Source: Blakeslea trispora (Eukaryota > Mucoromycota > Mucoromycetes > Mucorales > Choanephoraceae). Taken from it: a stretch of 64,000 nucleotides of DNA. Of the stretch, positions 10,506 to 24,800 are shown piece by piece; within the stretch, counting starts at the first letter, position 1; each line of letters begins with the position of its first letter. Below the pieces are notes generated by a model. That model saw nothing but the letters and a program-made list of their open reading frames with translations, had not been told where the DNA came from and made no database searches. The translations under genes were made by a program, and so were the position numbers. Location: contig JAIWNE010000029.1 in assembly GCA_025331445.1 (NCBI GenBank), forward strand, positions 124,001 through 188,000. The letters are read 5' to 3'.

Positions 10506-12708
10506 TATCTTGACAGTATTTACCGCATCTGAACCACCATATACCTTCTCAGATTGCTTTAAGAAGAGTTTTTTATTGTGTTTAACACTTTTTCTCTTCA
10601 CCTAAATAAAAAGTCTATTTTCTATCTTGTTCCACAATAATACTTACAGACATCACTAGACTCTATAACTGTCTTTACTTTTGCTTGAGTTTCTGTCTTT
10701 CTCTTTCGCTTTCTTTGAGTCTACCTTGCCACTCTGACCAAACTAAAAACTAAGCAAAAAGCTTTTTTCTCATGAGCTTCCCCTCCATTTTTTAAATAAA
10801 AAGATTTCAAAAGACTCATCCCTTGTCTGTTTTTGTTCCTCTTTTAGTCTATACGTGTAAATATAGGTAGTTGGTCTGCATCTTGTACAACATCTACAGC
10901 GCAAAATGCTTTCTGTCTGTCCTTTTTGCTAGAAATAACTACTCGGAGAACAATACCGTTCTTTAATAGAAAAGATGTAATCAGCGAAATGACCTTAATC
11001 TACCGATACTATATCAATGACTTCTCATATCTTGTACACTATTCGATGTAGACTTCCGTGTCAATATACCAGCTAATCAATCCATGCCACCTATCAGCAT
11101 CCCTTGAATACAAATAATAGATATCCGAATCGATTCTCAAATCAGCACAAAGCAAGCTTTTTTCGAATTCAACTAACGTATCACTTGTTGCTAGACTACT
11201 GTTATACATTTACAGCTTCTTTATTTTTGTTTTGATTATTTTTTCTTTTACTTTAAACACAAAATAGCCAGAAAGATACATTACACAATTTTACTTTACA
11301 AACCTATATATGCTACAGGAATGTAGAAAGTCAAAATTGCTTGATTTTGTAGTACAACTGTCTTTATGCTAAATGCAGATAAATGTTCACACAGATGTTG
11401 CAGCTTGGAGGATGTAGCTGCTTTGCATAGTTCAAGCAATATGCCGATGTTGCTGATCTAGCATATGATGTCCATTTTTAGTTTGCTTTAGCAAATTAAA
11501 ATAGCAGATTGTGTGAAACGCAATATCACAATATGTCAGACATCAATTTCTTGCATACTCTGTGGCAAACATTTAATTTTAATGAACATTTGAAGCCGTA
11601 AACTGCATAGTTTTTTGTTTCTTTGTTGATGTCGATGCTCTTCTCTTTTTCTTTTGTCATGATAGTTCAACTTTCGGAGAATCATTAAGCAACAATTATG
11701 GCTATTGACCAATAAAAAAGAAAAGAAAGAGAGATCTCTCTTCAATCAATTCATTTTTTGTCAAAGTATTTGACACATTTTCAATGAACGCAAATAAAAA
11801 TGATACTTTTAGAGGTATCAAAGAGAGATTTCAAAGCATCATATTTTTTCTTCTTCAGTGCACCTGCACAGTAATGCAGGAGAAGCGAAAAAGAATCAAT
11901 GCGCCCATATGACTAACTACTAATAAGCTGTCCATCATTTTGTAATGAATATAAACATTGCAACCATAAGGTTTAATTATGTGTGCGCGAATTCGTTCTA
12001 GTTGAAGGGAGAAAGAGCGACCCAAGTCAGTGTAACTAGAATTGCTCAGAATAGCTTAAAGATAACTTTGAGCCAGGAGAGAGGATGAATAGGGGATTCA
12101 GGAAAACAAACAAATAAACAAACAACAAAAGGAGTACTGTTTTCTACACTGGTTTTCGGTGCATTTGTGATCAATTTGAAGCATGTAAATCAAATGATAC
12201 TGCACTGCCTTCTATAAAGCTAAATGACTAGATGATATTACTCAAAAAAAGAAAAAAAGAGATAAAAAAAAGCAAGCCAACAAAGGCGATGTAGATCCTA
12301 TTGTATATAGCACCTGAGGTATTTAAACAAAAGAGCTATACTTGTTATTTTCATTGTTATTCGTTTTCTTCCCAAAAGTGAAATTGGATAAAGAGAAGCA
12401 AGAGCAACAAAATATGCAATCCTTAACTTTATCTTCTCCTTTCTTTTATTTCTTCACTAATGAAGCAACAGACAAACGAAATGCAAAGCAGAAAACAATA
12501 CCGGATATCGATATAGATTCTTTTCCATTTTGTTTCCTCTTCTTTGTTTTTCTTCTTGGATTCTCCCTCCTTGATTTTTGCAGTTCATTCTAGCAAAAGA
12601 GACTTTCAACATTGTCTTTCTTTTTTTGTATTCTCACACATAATTGCGTTACTTTTCTATCCTATCACTGATCAAATATTTGACAATTGATTTGAACTAA
12701 AGCAGAAA

Positions 12709-14928
12709 ATGAAATATGGACAAGAACTACAACAAAACATATTTCCACCTTGGCGACACTCTTACGTAGAATATGATCTGTTAAAATATGAGTTGAAGAA
12801 CAGACAACTGAACTTTGGGTGGACACAAAAAGATGAAACGTATTTCGTGGGATTGCTTGAGAAAGAGCTCGCAAAGGTATACGACTTTGTAGATACCAAA
12901 CTAGCTGAAATTGATTCCCGCATTCTATACTGCGAGCGTACGATTCAAACACTTCAAAGAAACAATACTAATGCTGAAGTCAACTACAGTATCATGGATG
13001 AAGCATTGACGGAGATTCTGTTTGATGTCAATGACTTGTCTCGTTTTACTCGTGTCAATTATGTGGCCATTCAGAAAATCCTAAAGAAGCATGACAAGTG
13101 GACCCGGCTGAATCTCAAACAAGAGTTTGTTATCAAATTGCGCGAAAAGCCACTAGATAAACAGCGTTTCGATGTAGCTATAGTTTATATTTCTGCACTT
13201 CATGATATCTGTCGGAATCAAGGCCGACAGTCTCCCGGTAATAGTGCATCAGGTGGCGATCAAAATGCCTTTGAACGGGCTACTGCAAAGTACTGGATTC
13301 ATCCTGACAATATCACTGAAGTAAAGGCTATCATCATGTTGCATCTGCCTGTCTTGATATTTGACAAGAAAAAGAAATGGGAACCTTCAGATTCAGCTGT
13401 CTCAAGCACTTATTTTGATAATGCAAACTTTGATCTATATACAAGTCGCCTTCAACGAGATGAAGGAGCAGAAGCTATACGGTTTAGATGGTAAGCAATT
13501 TTAAAAAGCTCATCTTTAACTTGATGTAGTTAATCATCTCCTACATATAGGTATGGCCCAATGAACACAAACACTATCTTTATTGAGCGCAAAACGCATC
13601 ATGCTCCATGGTTGAATGGTGCCTCTGTCAAAGACAGATTTAAGATTGAGGAAAACAAAGTCGATTCATTTGTGTCAGGTCAATACACACCTGACCAAGT
13701 GGCAAGAGATCAAAGTCAATCGCAGTCTGACGAAAAAAGTCTAGAGTCCATTCGTTTTACAGCTCAAGGTGTACAGAAATCATTTTATGAAAAAGAGCTA
13801 CAGCCTATCCTCAGAGTATTTTATAACAGAACCGCCTTTCAATTACCAGACAATCAACGAGTACGTATTTCGCTTGATACCGACTTGACTTTCATGCGAG
13901 AAGACAATTTGGATGGCTTGCCTCGTCGCCAACCAAACAATCATTGGCGAAGACATGATATAGGCATAGACCATCCTTTTTATCTAGTAAAGGAGTCTGA
14001 TGTCTTGAGATTTCCTTATGCTGTGCTAGAGACTAAGATTCAGACCCATCTTGGTCAAGAAACTCCAGCCTGGCTTACATCCCTCATTGAGAGTCATTTG
14101 GTACATGAAGTACCACAGTTCTCAAAATACTTGCATGGCGCTAGTCACTTTTACCGGGAGAGACTACCGCTCTTGCCATGGTGGCTGTCTGAATTAAACG
14201 TCGATATTCGAAAACCTCGTGCAGAAAACACTGGCCTGACACGGTCCTGTAGCTTTAAGCCTTTGATTGATGGTCAATACAGACGAGCCATGATTGAAAA
14301 AGCTGAGCGAGCCAATCAACAAATGATTGTGGAAGGCTTCAATTCTGTCAAGCCAAAAGATATTGCTGGTATTCCTCCTGTACCGCCAACAAAATACATG
14401 TCATCTACAAAAATATTTCCTACTACTACAGATTCATCACTTGCACTACCCACACCATTGACAGCATCAGCACCAGTTCAACAGCCTCCGTCTTTCCCTT
14501 CATTCCCTAAATCAATCCAACAGTTTTTCAGTTCAGGTGACAAGACAAAACGACACAAATCGCTTGACCTGGAGATAGGCAAGCCTGTCTCTGAAGATAA
14601 GCGACCCAAGTCCAAGATCAAGTCGGATCCTAAAGTTTATTTTGCCAACGAACGTACTTTTATCTCTTGGCTTCAATTTTGTGCTTTACTGTTAACTGTG
14701 GCGCTGAACTTGCTTAATTTTGGTGATATCATCTCGCGTACAGTAGGTGGCATTTTTATCGGTCTGTCGGCTGGCATTGCCATGTATGCACTTTATCGAT
14801 TTGAGAAACGTGCCTGGATGATCAACCGACGTATCGATGGACGATATGATGATATATGGGGCCCAGCTGTCCTTTGTATTCTATTAGTCATTGCACTTAT
14901 TGTGAATTTTTATCTTCGCTTTCGATAA
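12709..14928 (+). CDS. VTC4: VTC4-like polyphosphate polymerase (SPX-VTC-DUF202)
   Basis: Two exons (12709-13490 and 13551-14928) encode 719 residues. The order is an N-terminal SPX domain (MKYGQELQQ start, lysine cluster KKHDKW), the VTC polymerase tunnel domain, a serine/proline-rich linker, and a DUF202 membrane domain with three hydrophobic segments. In yeast Vtc4 the tunnel makes polyphosphate from ATP while moving it into the vacuole. The known catalytic positions are kept: HPDNITEVK, the two arginines in EAIRFRWYG, the lysine in FIERKTH, the arginine in YNRTAFQ and the lysine in AVLETKIQ. The SPX domain senses inositol pyrophosphates as a phosphate signal. A second VTC protein lies 43 kb away and lacks several of these residues, so this copy is probably the active subunit. 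Confidence 0.95.
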
Positions 14929-15043
14929 ATTCAATATCATTTATGTATACTGTATCTTTTTTTTTATTGTTATTATTTATTTTCCAATAAAATCTTCGCC
15001 CCTCCCCTCTTTCCTCGATTTTGTTTTTTTTATATATATCTCC

Positions 15044-16217
<1,174 letters not shown>

Positions 16218-17179
16218 TGTGTATTAAGAGAGTTTGTTAACAAAAAAGAAAAAGAAAAAAAGAGTTACGCACATAGACACGTATACACAAAAGTCAAATT
16301 TGAAGTGACGCGCAAAGTATTGATTTGCTTATTTTACGTCACCTAAATTTTGCTCTAAAATTTTCCAAGCACTCTACTTGTTGTCACCACTTTGAGCCCA
16401 TCCAAAAAAAAAGGAGGAGAGGGAAAAGTAGATACTCTAATTGAGACACACACGCTATATGTTTGCTACCAAGAATTTAGAAAGAAAACAAAAAACAATG
16501 GGAAATTTTTATAAAAAGATGATCATAGTAGAACCATCAAATCCATTTTACAGTCAACAATTTGGGTGTATATATGATTTGATTTTAAAAAGAGAATCGT
16601 TAATACGAGTAAGCAACTTCCATTTAGTGAGGTTTTTGTTGTTGGCTTTCAATTACGTGTTAAGGCCTTAAAGAAATATGAGATATTGGCAACACACACA
16701 TAAAAAAAAAACTCATCATACACCAATACGTAAATTATGCAAAAGGCAAAAGAATGTAGAATTTATTAAAATAATGAATCTAAAGTAAAAAAGCTCATTT
16801 ATCTTTGTTTTTTATAAAGAACCAAACTATTTTTTTTTCTGCACCGAGTCATTAAGAAACTGATCTATCTTGAAGATTAAAATGTGAGCAAAAGAAGAGG
16901 GCCCAATATCTTTTTGAATATTTACAACAATAGGAGTTGATACATATATGCATGTATTTATATTAATTATGTCAACTATTGGTTCTTTCATAGGATTTAT
17001 TTTACTTCATTAAAACTATTACTAAATAGCAAAGTGGCTATAAAGAGGAAAAAAAAAGAGAGAGAGAGAAGGGGAGGAGGGAAGACTAAGAAGATGAGTT
17101 AAAGAGAAAACTATGTGAGTGAAATATAAAAAAAGGAAAAAGATTACAACAAGAATGTCATTATAAGTATTATATCGAT
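16218..17179. other. Intergenic region upstream of RPN11
   Basis: This is AT-rich sequence of nearly 1 kb containing the RPN11 promoter and the 3' UTR of the Kre9-like gene. An open frame at 16441-16671 has no recognisable protein features. Purine-rich GA runs lie near 17050-17085. Confidence 0.55.
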
Positions 17180-17852
17180 TTAGAAGAACTGAGCAGCAAC
17201 AACAGCAGCCATACCCAAAGCAGCTATGGTTTGACCAGCTGCTTGTTTGTTAGCACCGGAAGTGTGTGCAGCATTACTATGGGAAGGTGTTTGAGCTGAT
17301 CCTGTGTTTGTGCTACTACCTGAAGGAGAAGAAGATGAATTAGGACTTGCTGGAGAGGCTGCTGCTACTGCAACATTGTTCTTGTTGACAGGAACAGTGT
17401 TTTGAGTGTTGCTGCTTCCGTTTGAGCTTTCAATTGTGAAGGGACCAGCAAAAGCCATTTTGGGTGATGTACCAAACTCGAAAGCATCTGTTTTGTTTAG
17501 AAGAATCAATCAATAAAAGTTTCCTTTTGCTTTTGCCCTAAAAGAAATACTTACAATCATTGCCACTCTCCATATCTTTAGGAATCGCCCAAACATATTT
17601 CAAGTCGCTAGCTTTTACATTTTCGGCAATAGTCTTGATAGGCACAAGAGCAGTAGAGGGACCTTTGGCTAATACAATTCGATCAATGGTATCCACCTGA
17701 GGATTGACCCATGAAATGATGGCCTCTTGTCCGGCCTTGTATTTGGTGTTGGACAAAGGCGAAGTAATGGAGATGATAGCAGGCTCTTGTGCAAGTACAA
17801 AGCTGGCAAGGTAAGCAGCAGAGATGAAAATAGAGGCGCCAAAGAATTTCAT
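17180..17852 (-). CDS. Kre9/Knh1-like GPI-type cell-wall protein
   Basis: Two exons (17555-17852 and 17180-17487) encode 201 residues. An N-terminal signal peptide ends near VLAQ. It is followed by a beta-sandwich segment (ITSPLSNTKYKAGQEAIISW, later WAIPKDMESGNDYAFEFG) typical of the Ser-Thr-rich GPI-anchored membrane/Kre9-Knh1 N-terminal domain. A long Ser/Thr/Asn/Pro-rich stretch, likely O-glycosylated, comes next. The protein ends in a short hydrophobic segment (TIAALGMAAVVAAQFF) that looks like a GPI signal. Members contribute to beta-1,6-glucan and wall structure in yeasts, but small Mucorales proteins of this type are poorly defined. The ATG chosen is the one directly preceding the signal peptide. 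Confidence 0.82.
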
Positions 17853-20800
17853 TGTGTTTATTAGACTATGGGAGAAGATAGCGATAATATAAAAAAGAGA
17901 TTGAAATAAAAAAAAAAATAAGTTAGATAGTATCACTGTATTTATATAATCGAAAAAGAAGGGACACTTTTTTTTTCATTATCTTGACAAAGGGGTGATA
18001 AGAACAGGGAAGGGGGGGGCAAGAGCCTCTATGACTTCAATATAGCCAAGGTTGAAGGAGAAATTTAAGAAAAAAAGATGAGACACTTATGCAAAGATTG
18101 AATTTAGGAGTCGTCAAAACTAAACTACTTAAAAAGAAAAAAAGAAATTGTAAGGCTGATCCCTTGTTTATCTTAACTTTCTTGACTTGCTGATTACTGT
18201 AACTTTCTTTAATGTGCTCAAATAATGGTTAACTACATCAGATAAATGCAATAAATCAGTAAAAAAAACAAGAAAAAAAAAGAAATAGAAAACATACGCT
18301 TCTTTTTTTTTTCTCTCTTTCTGCTCCTTGGAAAAAAGATGTTCTGTTCAGAATAAAAAAGAAAGAGCTCCTGATAAATTGCTTCACAGATCAAATATTG
18401 CATTTTCGAGTATTGTTTCTTTTTTTTTTTACAGAATTATATTAATATATACATTTGCTCTGTTTTGAATCTACTCAAAGTATACAGTATCCAACTAAAT
18501 ACATAGATATTAAAACTTGATGGAAAGAGATCCTCCTATCTTTTTCAGATCATGTAAAATATATCTCAAATGCTCCCTTTACTTGCAGCCTATTCGTTTT
18601 TTGTCAATTGTGCAATATGGCTGTATTTCTCTCCCTTAGTTTCTTTTCTATATAAGGGTCTCGAAAGATAACCAAATTGATTTGATATTTGCTTTATTGT
18701 TCACAAGTACATTATTGCAAAGTTCATGCATTCAAAAAGAAACTTTGCTTTTAACCTTTTTTTTCGAATGATATATCGCAACTTATAACTGTCAAATCTA
18801 ATAGGTGGTGGTTCATTTTTCAATCCATCATACTTTTCTAATTATATTTGATGATGTTTAAAAGAAAAAACAAAGATAGTTTGTTTGTTCTTTTTTTTTT
18901 TGTTGATGCTTGCCACGTTTGTGATTTTCTCCTTTCTTTTTTGTTTTATCAAAATTTGACGTTACTAATGGAATTCAACTTTACATTTTCTTTAAAAAAA
19001 CTATTAATTTTACTTTAAGAAAAATAAAAAGTTAAGCAAACGGCTCATAAGGAATTACTCCAAGTAACAGGTTTCGTTTTAAACTACAGTTGCTTTTGGC
19101 TAGAGTACATGTAGGCTGTTCTGTCTGCTTTCAAACCAAGCTCCCAAAGCTTACTTGCATCTCATGATCATTGTTTATCTTAATAGTCGTCTACCTCTAT
19201 ACGCTCTAATACCAATAGGGAAGGCAACACTCTCGCAAGCTCAAGCTTCCCTCTTTTTTTAATCATACAGATTCAACAATTATAGGCTGTTTTCAATGCG
19301 TCAAGCATTTAAGACTTGTTTGCTTCACCTTACTCTATCAAAAGAACATTCATGATTCAAAGTTATCTGTTTTTTAGAAAAGAAATGATAGATCGAATTT
19401 GATGAGTTGCAGCTCTATACAAAATTGTGCATCAACCTTGTATCCAATAAGTTTGATTGTATCATGTGTGAAAAAATGTAAACTGATTAGTGCTAAAGGT
19501 CTTGTTTCCTGTTTTTGTTTACCAAATAGTTTCGTATTATCCAAACTTGAACACAACAATAAAAAGTGGGATCTTATACAAGATATTGCACAAAATGAAC
19601 ATGTGTCATAGAACACACATCAGTAAATATTGCTATCATCAAATTAAAACATAAAAAACAAGGTTGAGGTATAATAAGAAAACAAAAACGAGAATCATAG
19701 CCCTCAAATCTGTTAGTATTATTAAACCTTAAACACAAAATCAAACAAAATTTCAACTTCTTTAATCATGAACACTCAATTAAACTTTCTTGACGATCAT
19801 ACAATAGGAAGAGATGTGTTGGTGTTTATTAGAAATAAAAGCATTTTTTTCTTTCTCTCAGAAGAAATAAGTGTTTTTCGATTATGTCTTGGGTTTATAA
19901 AAAAGAAAAAACATTGTACATCATTGTTAACTTCATCTTTTGTTTCTTCTTGCTTGGTTTATATCTCTAGCTCTTGAAAATATAGTAAAAACTCTCCCTA
20001 AACCTTGCAGCATACATGGGCCATAATGTAAGCTAGAAAGATATGCAGACAATCAAGATGTTAAATCATGTATGGGGCATATTTCCTTTTGCTTAATGAA
20101 ATATTTTTATTTCGTCTTCTACTTTGACACAAACAACTAGTAATCAGATAATTCTTTATCTTTGTATAATACATCTTTAGTAGAACTTCTTTGATAAAGT
20201 GTAAAGGATAAAAATCAAATTTCATACAATTACAAAACTCTGCAAACTCTATTAAACTTGCTCCTTTGATCAGCTTTGAAATAGCGAATACAAAGAACTG
20301 CGTCTTTGGCAAGAAAAAAAAAGGCGAGAAGTATTGGAACTTTAGATTTTTTTTCTTAGATCAGTTGTACCTTGATAGCCAAGGGGAGAAAAGTGGGGGG
20401 TTTCAGAATTTGAAAGCCATTTACTTTCTGCCAGAATCCAAAAAAACCAGAAATATTTGGTTAAGAAATACTTGGTTACTAAAAAAAAAAGCTAGCAAAG
20501 AACAGCACTAAGAACTAAGAAAAACTTTCTAGAAACTAACTTTGTTTCAACTAGCGTTTGTTCACTGATTAATCTAACTTCTCAACCATCAAAACAAGTG
20601 AATATCTCTTTTTGAAAATAAAGATGACTAGTTCAATACATTATCTAGTTCTTGTCAACGTACACCCAATTGAAAAGTATAGCTTGTTAAGCCAATAATT
20701 GTGTTATATGCTTTACATCAGATATATCTGTATATCCAACTGCTACTAATACACTTGAAGTGGGCATTAGAGGCTAGCTTTTCTTTGTTCCTCTCTATGT

Positions 20801-21897
20801 CTCTGTTTGGCCTTTGGTTTTATGATTACGTTTGACACTGGCTTTTATTGTCTTCCTATACAAAAGCTTGCATCAAACCAAATTTTTGAGGATAATAAAA
20901 CTATTTGTAATGTTAGTCATGATATGTGTTAAATGAATAACTGTAACCTTAGCATGTCGAGGCCAATTGAAAAAAAAAAAACGTTACTTTAGACTTCTTA
21001 ACAATATCACCAAATCAAGATAAAATCATAAAATTAAAACAAGTTGTAAAATGAATTATAGATTGTTTGGAATGGACCGATCGTTTACAGGTGCTTTTAG
21101 TAGAAAAATTTAGAGAGAAAAGAAAAAAGCAGTAATAAGAACTCAATCTAGATTGTCGTGTTTCAACTTAATCCAATGATAAACTTGCTCAACTGTAGTT
21201 TAACATAGGCAGAAGCATAAAATGAAATGTTCTGCCTTTTTTCTTTTTCTGGACTAATCAACACAAGCTCTTTCTTGTCTTATTCTAGCATCACAAGTGA
21301 ATTTTAGCAGTCTTACAGTTTACTCAATAGGCATCCATTAAATAGTGTTAATTTTCTTCTTTATCTTAAAACTCATTTCCAAATCTATAGCTTGTAAAGC
21401 ATACTAGATTCCTCAACAAAAGCTAAATGCAGCTTGTAGGTCATAAATAAGTTGAAGGAGTAGGGTGAATTGTAAAGAAAATTCGGACCAGAGTACAAGG
21501 TTTTGCTTGTCCTGTATGAGTTACAAAGCGGCTTCATTGCTAAAAGTTGAAAGACTTATTATTTCTATCGTTTATGAGGAATATCCCAACTCTCACCTTG
21601 TTGGTGGTTGTGATAGGCCACATTGGTATCACTGCTGAGTTGTGTGTCCGAATGAAATAAACCCCAATTTCACCACCCCTTCTAATTGTGTGTGCATGTA
21701 CCTATCTGCCTCATAAAATTGTACGCGACTTTTTTCTCGATTTAAAAGAGAGAAAAAAAAAGAGAGACGAACAAAGGTTTCTGTGTGTGTATGTATTTTT
21801 TTTTTCTGATAGAGAAGTAATAACATAAGAGAAGCAACAACCATATAAATATACACCTCAAACACATTTTCATATACTATACGCGCGAGTTTGCTTA
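17853..21897. other. Gene desert of about 4 kb
   Basis: The sequence is AT-rich with many A and T runs and no convincing gene on either strand. The open frames here (for example at 19374-19616 and 20061-20312) have low-complexity, AT-driven composition. The right end contains a TATA-like ATATAAATATA near 21845 that probably belongs to the SWI1-like gene promoter. Confidence 0.6.
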
Positions 21898-24800
21898 ATG
21901 GATCCCAAGCTATTTGCAGCAGCTCAACAGGGCATGTCAATGAACAACCAACAAAATCAGCCTAATCCTAGCATGATGATGGCCTTTCAACAGCAACAAC
22001 AACAACAACAGCAGCAGCAGCCTGACTTTCAGTCATTCTCTTTAGCAGGTGCAGGCTTGCCTTTCAGTCCGGCTAACCTTGACGCTGTGAACTTTGCTAA
22101 TGACTTTTCTAATTTGGATCAAGCTGACCTGAACATGAACTCTTTCTTGCAAGCAAATCCTTCCTTGATGGCCAACATGAACTTGGCATCCTTCCCACAA
22201 CCGCAGCCCCATCTTCGACAAGGCCCTCATCCATCAGCAGCTTATTCACCCCAAAATCTTATGGCTCTTGGAGCTAATAATCCAGGTAAGCCTTTTCTTA
22301 TAGTAGCCTATATCTCTTTCCTCAGATACATGCTCACTACAATTATATCCAATTAGCTGCTCTTCAGGCTCAGTTCAACAATAGAGCTATGTATCAAAAC
22401 AGCAACAATAATATGATGATTAATACACCACAAGCTCTCTTGTATCAACAGCAACAACAAGCACACCAACACCAACAGCAGCAACAGCAACAGCAGCAGC
22501 AGCAACAGCAGCAGCAGCAACAACAACACCAACAACACCAACAACACCAACAACACCAACAACACCAACAACACCAACAACACCAACAACACCAACAACA
22601 CCAACACCAACAACACCAACAACAGCAGCAACAGCAGCAACAGGCACACCAACAACAAGCCGCTATGGCTATGAACAGAGGTAAAGTAGAGAGAAAAAGA
22701 AAGCATTGGATAGAAGGGTACGATGATGTATTCATCAAGTACTTGGGAGAAAGTCTTCTTTTCGGATTTGCTCATTCTTATAGTATAGCCAAACAATCAC
22801 CAAGCCAATCTCCAGCGTTAAACAGTGCCAATTATACAACCAATTCTATTGGATCGCCTGTTATTAATAGCCCACATATGCAAAGTACACGCATTGGATC
22901 AGATTATGCTGGTAAAGCAAATTAGTCAACACTACATTTGTCTGTATTCATTGTTTATTTGTTAGCTTCACCTATGAATCCTAACAGTATTGGATCATCA
23001 CTTCAACAGTCTCAGGGTAATGGTATCTCGCCTTCTCCTCAAATGGGCCGAATTATTCCCTCACAAGCTAGCAATCGGTTCATGCAACCAATGAATATGT
23101 CATCGCCTCAGCAAATGATGTATCAACCGCAGGCAATAGTACAGCAATCACAGACTAGAATGGGTAGTGCTTCTCCCTCTCTAAACAATTCAGCGTTTGC
23201 ATCCCCTCAGCAGCAACACCAACAACAACCTCAACAACAAGAGGTGGATGAGTCAAAATATATCAATATGGCAGGAAACTATGTTCAGCAATCTCCTATG
23301 CAGCAACATGCCTCTCCAATCCCACGTCAGCCAGCTACGCCAGGAAGTGCGCATTCTACACCACGTCAACAGCATCAGCCATTAGAGATATCTACACCCC
23401 ATATGAGCCCTGTAGTTAAACAGACATCGACACCTATTATCGGACCTCATTCATCCCCATCACCTAAGCCAGCTTCATCTGATATGAGAGCTAATTCTGC
23501 AGTGCCATCACAATCGCCTGTACAACCACTTCTATCACAGCCTGGCGTGTCTACACCAGTAGCTTCTACGCCTAACATGGGTATTGCAGGTTCCCCGGAT
23601 TCTTCTTCACATATAACCTCTTCCACGCCAACTAACCCAACAGCAGCCTCTACACAGTATGTGACATATATACCAAAAACGCGTAATGTGGAGACCTATG
23701 GTGGTATTGATCTCAAATATTTTGACAAGTTCGAAATCAAACCACCTGTACCTCACTTAAACGAGTTAGGCTTGATTGATATTCAGGCACTCACGATGTC
23801 ATTGAAGTCAGGGATGAAGATGGAGTTAACAAACGCACTGAACATACTGACCGTCTTGACTGTACAACCTCATATGCATCAACAGCAACAGCAACAACCC
23901 CCTCATTTGCCTCTTGTTCAGTGCGAAGATTTATTGGATGTCTTATTAGATTATTTGGAGGAAGACGTTCTCGGAACTCAGTCTCGCTTTGCAACCGATA
24001 TTCCCAACACAGATGAACATGAGGAAGCTAAAAATCGCCAGCAGGACATGATCGATCATGTAACTTACACTGACTTATTTGACATGTCTTTGGATGAAAT
24101 GAAGAGCTTAATACCTCAGTTAAAAAACACAACCTCAGAAGCATGGCTTTCTTTGCGAGAGCGATGTCTTTGCATCTTCAATATCTTGCGCAACCTATCC
24201 TTTATGCCTGAAAATGTTCAATATCTAGCTAACCATCCCCGATTTGCCTCTTTGATGGCTCAAATTGCTGATAGTACAAACCACGTTTCTTCTGTTGAAG
24301 GGCGTGATGCATATGGCAAACATGCCTGGTTTGTAGGCATACGTCGTATGGACAAGCTAGATTTCCGCAAGAGTAACTTGATCATCTTTTCCAATATCGC
24401 CATGTTTTTGACCTTGAAGAATGAGGAGACGGCTCGTGTATTGGTTGAGCTAGTGCATGACTTTCTGGTCCATGGGCCTGATACTTACTATTCGCTTTTG
24501 TCAATTGAAATCTGGAGTAAGTTGACAGTGAACCATGACAACCGTCAGATGCTACATACCCTACTGCTTCGTGACAAGACAGTGATGCAGAAAATAGAAC
24601 AAATATGGACTGAATTGACAGCTGTGATTCGCCGTGACTTCTTCTCATTTGATGGTCGCGTTATGCACGCTATGACTTCGAACCAATTAGCTACACTTGA
24701 GTTGACCGTGATTGGACTCTATAATGTGGTGGCTATTGCTGAAACCGAATCTATAAAGCAGCATTTGGCTCAATGCAACAAGAGCATTGGCATGATGATT

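Larger units (their letters stand above)
7721..12708. other. Gene-poor region of about 5 kb
   Basis: No reading frame here looks like a conserved protein. Most is AT-rich with homopolymers. Two blocks differ: an octamer tandem repeat near 9825-9887, and a less AT-rich stretch of roughly 9,890-10,720 with a TATA-like site and degenerate repeats. The last part should carry the promoter of the VTC4-like gene. Small frames in the repeats are artefacts of the repeat units. Confidence 0.6.

Noticed and set aside
17853..21897. Several 60-100-residue frames in the gene desert
   Set aside because: Their composition follows the local AT bias and homopolymers, and they show no conserved features.
22681..22788. 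Basic segment KVERKRKHWIEGYDD as part of the SWI1-like protein
   Set aside because: It lies between a GT donor and an AG acceptor, and removing it keeps the frame; it is an intron.
22353..22796. Long minus-strand frames with repeated Val/Leu, Gly/Val or Cys/Trp
   Set aside because: They are mirror images of the Gln/His microsatellite in the SWI1-like gene and have no independent support.
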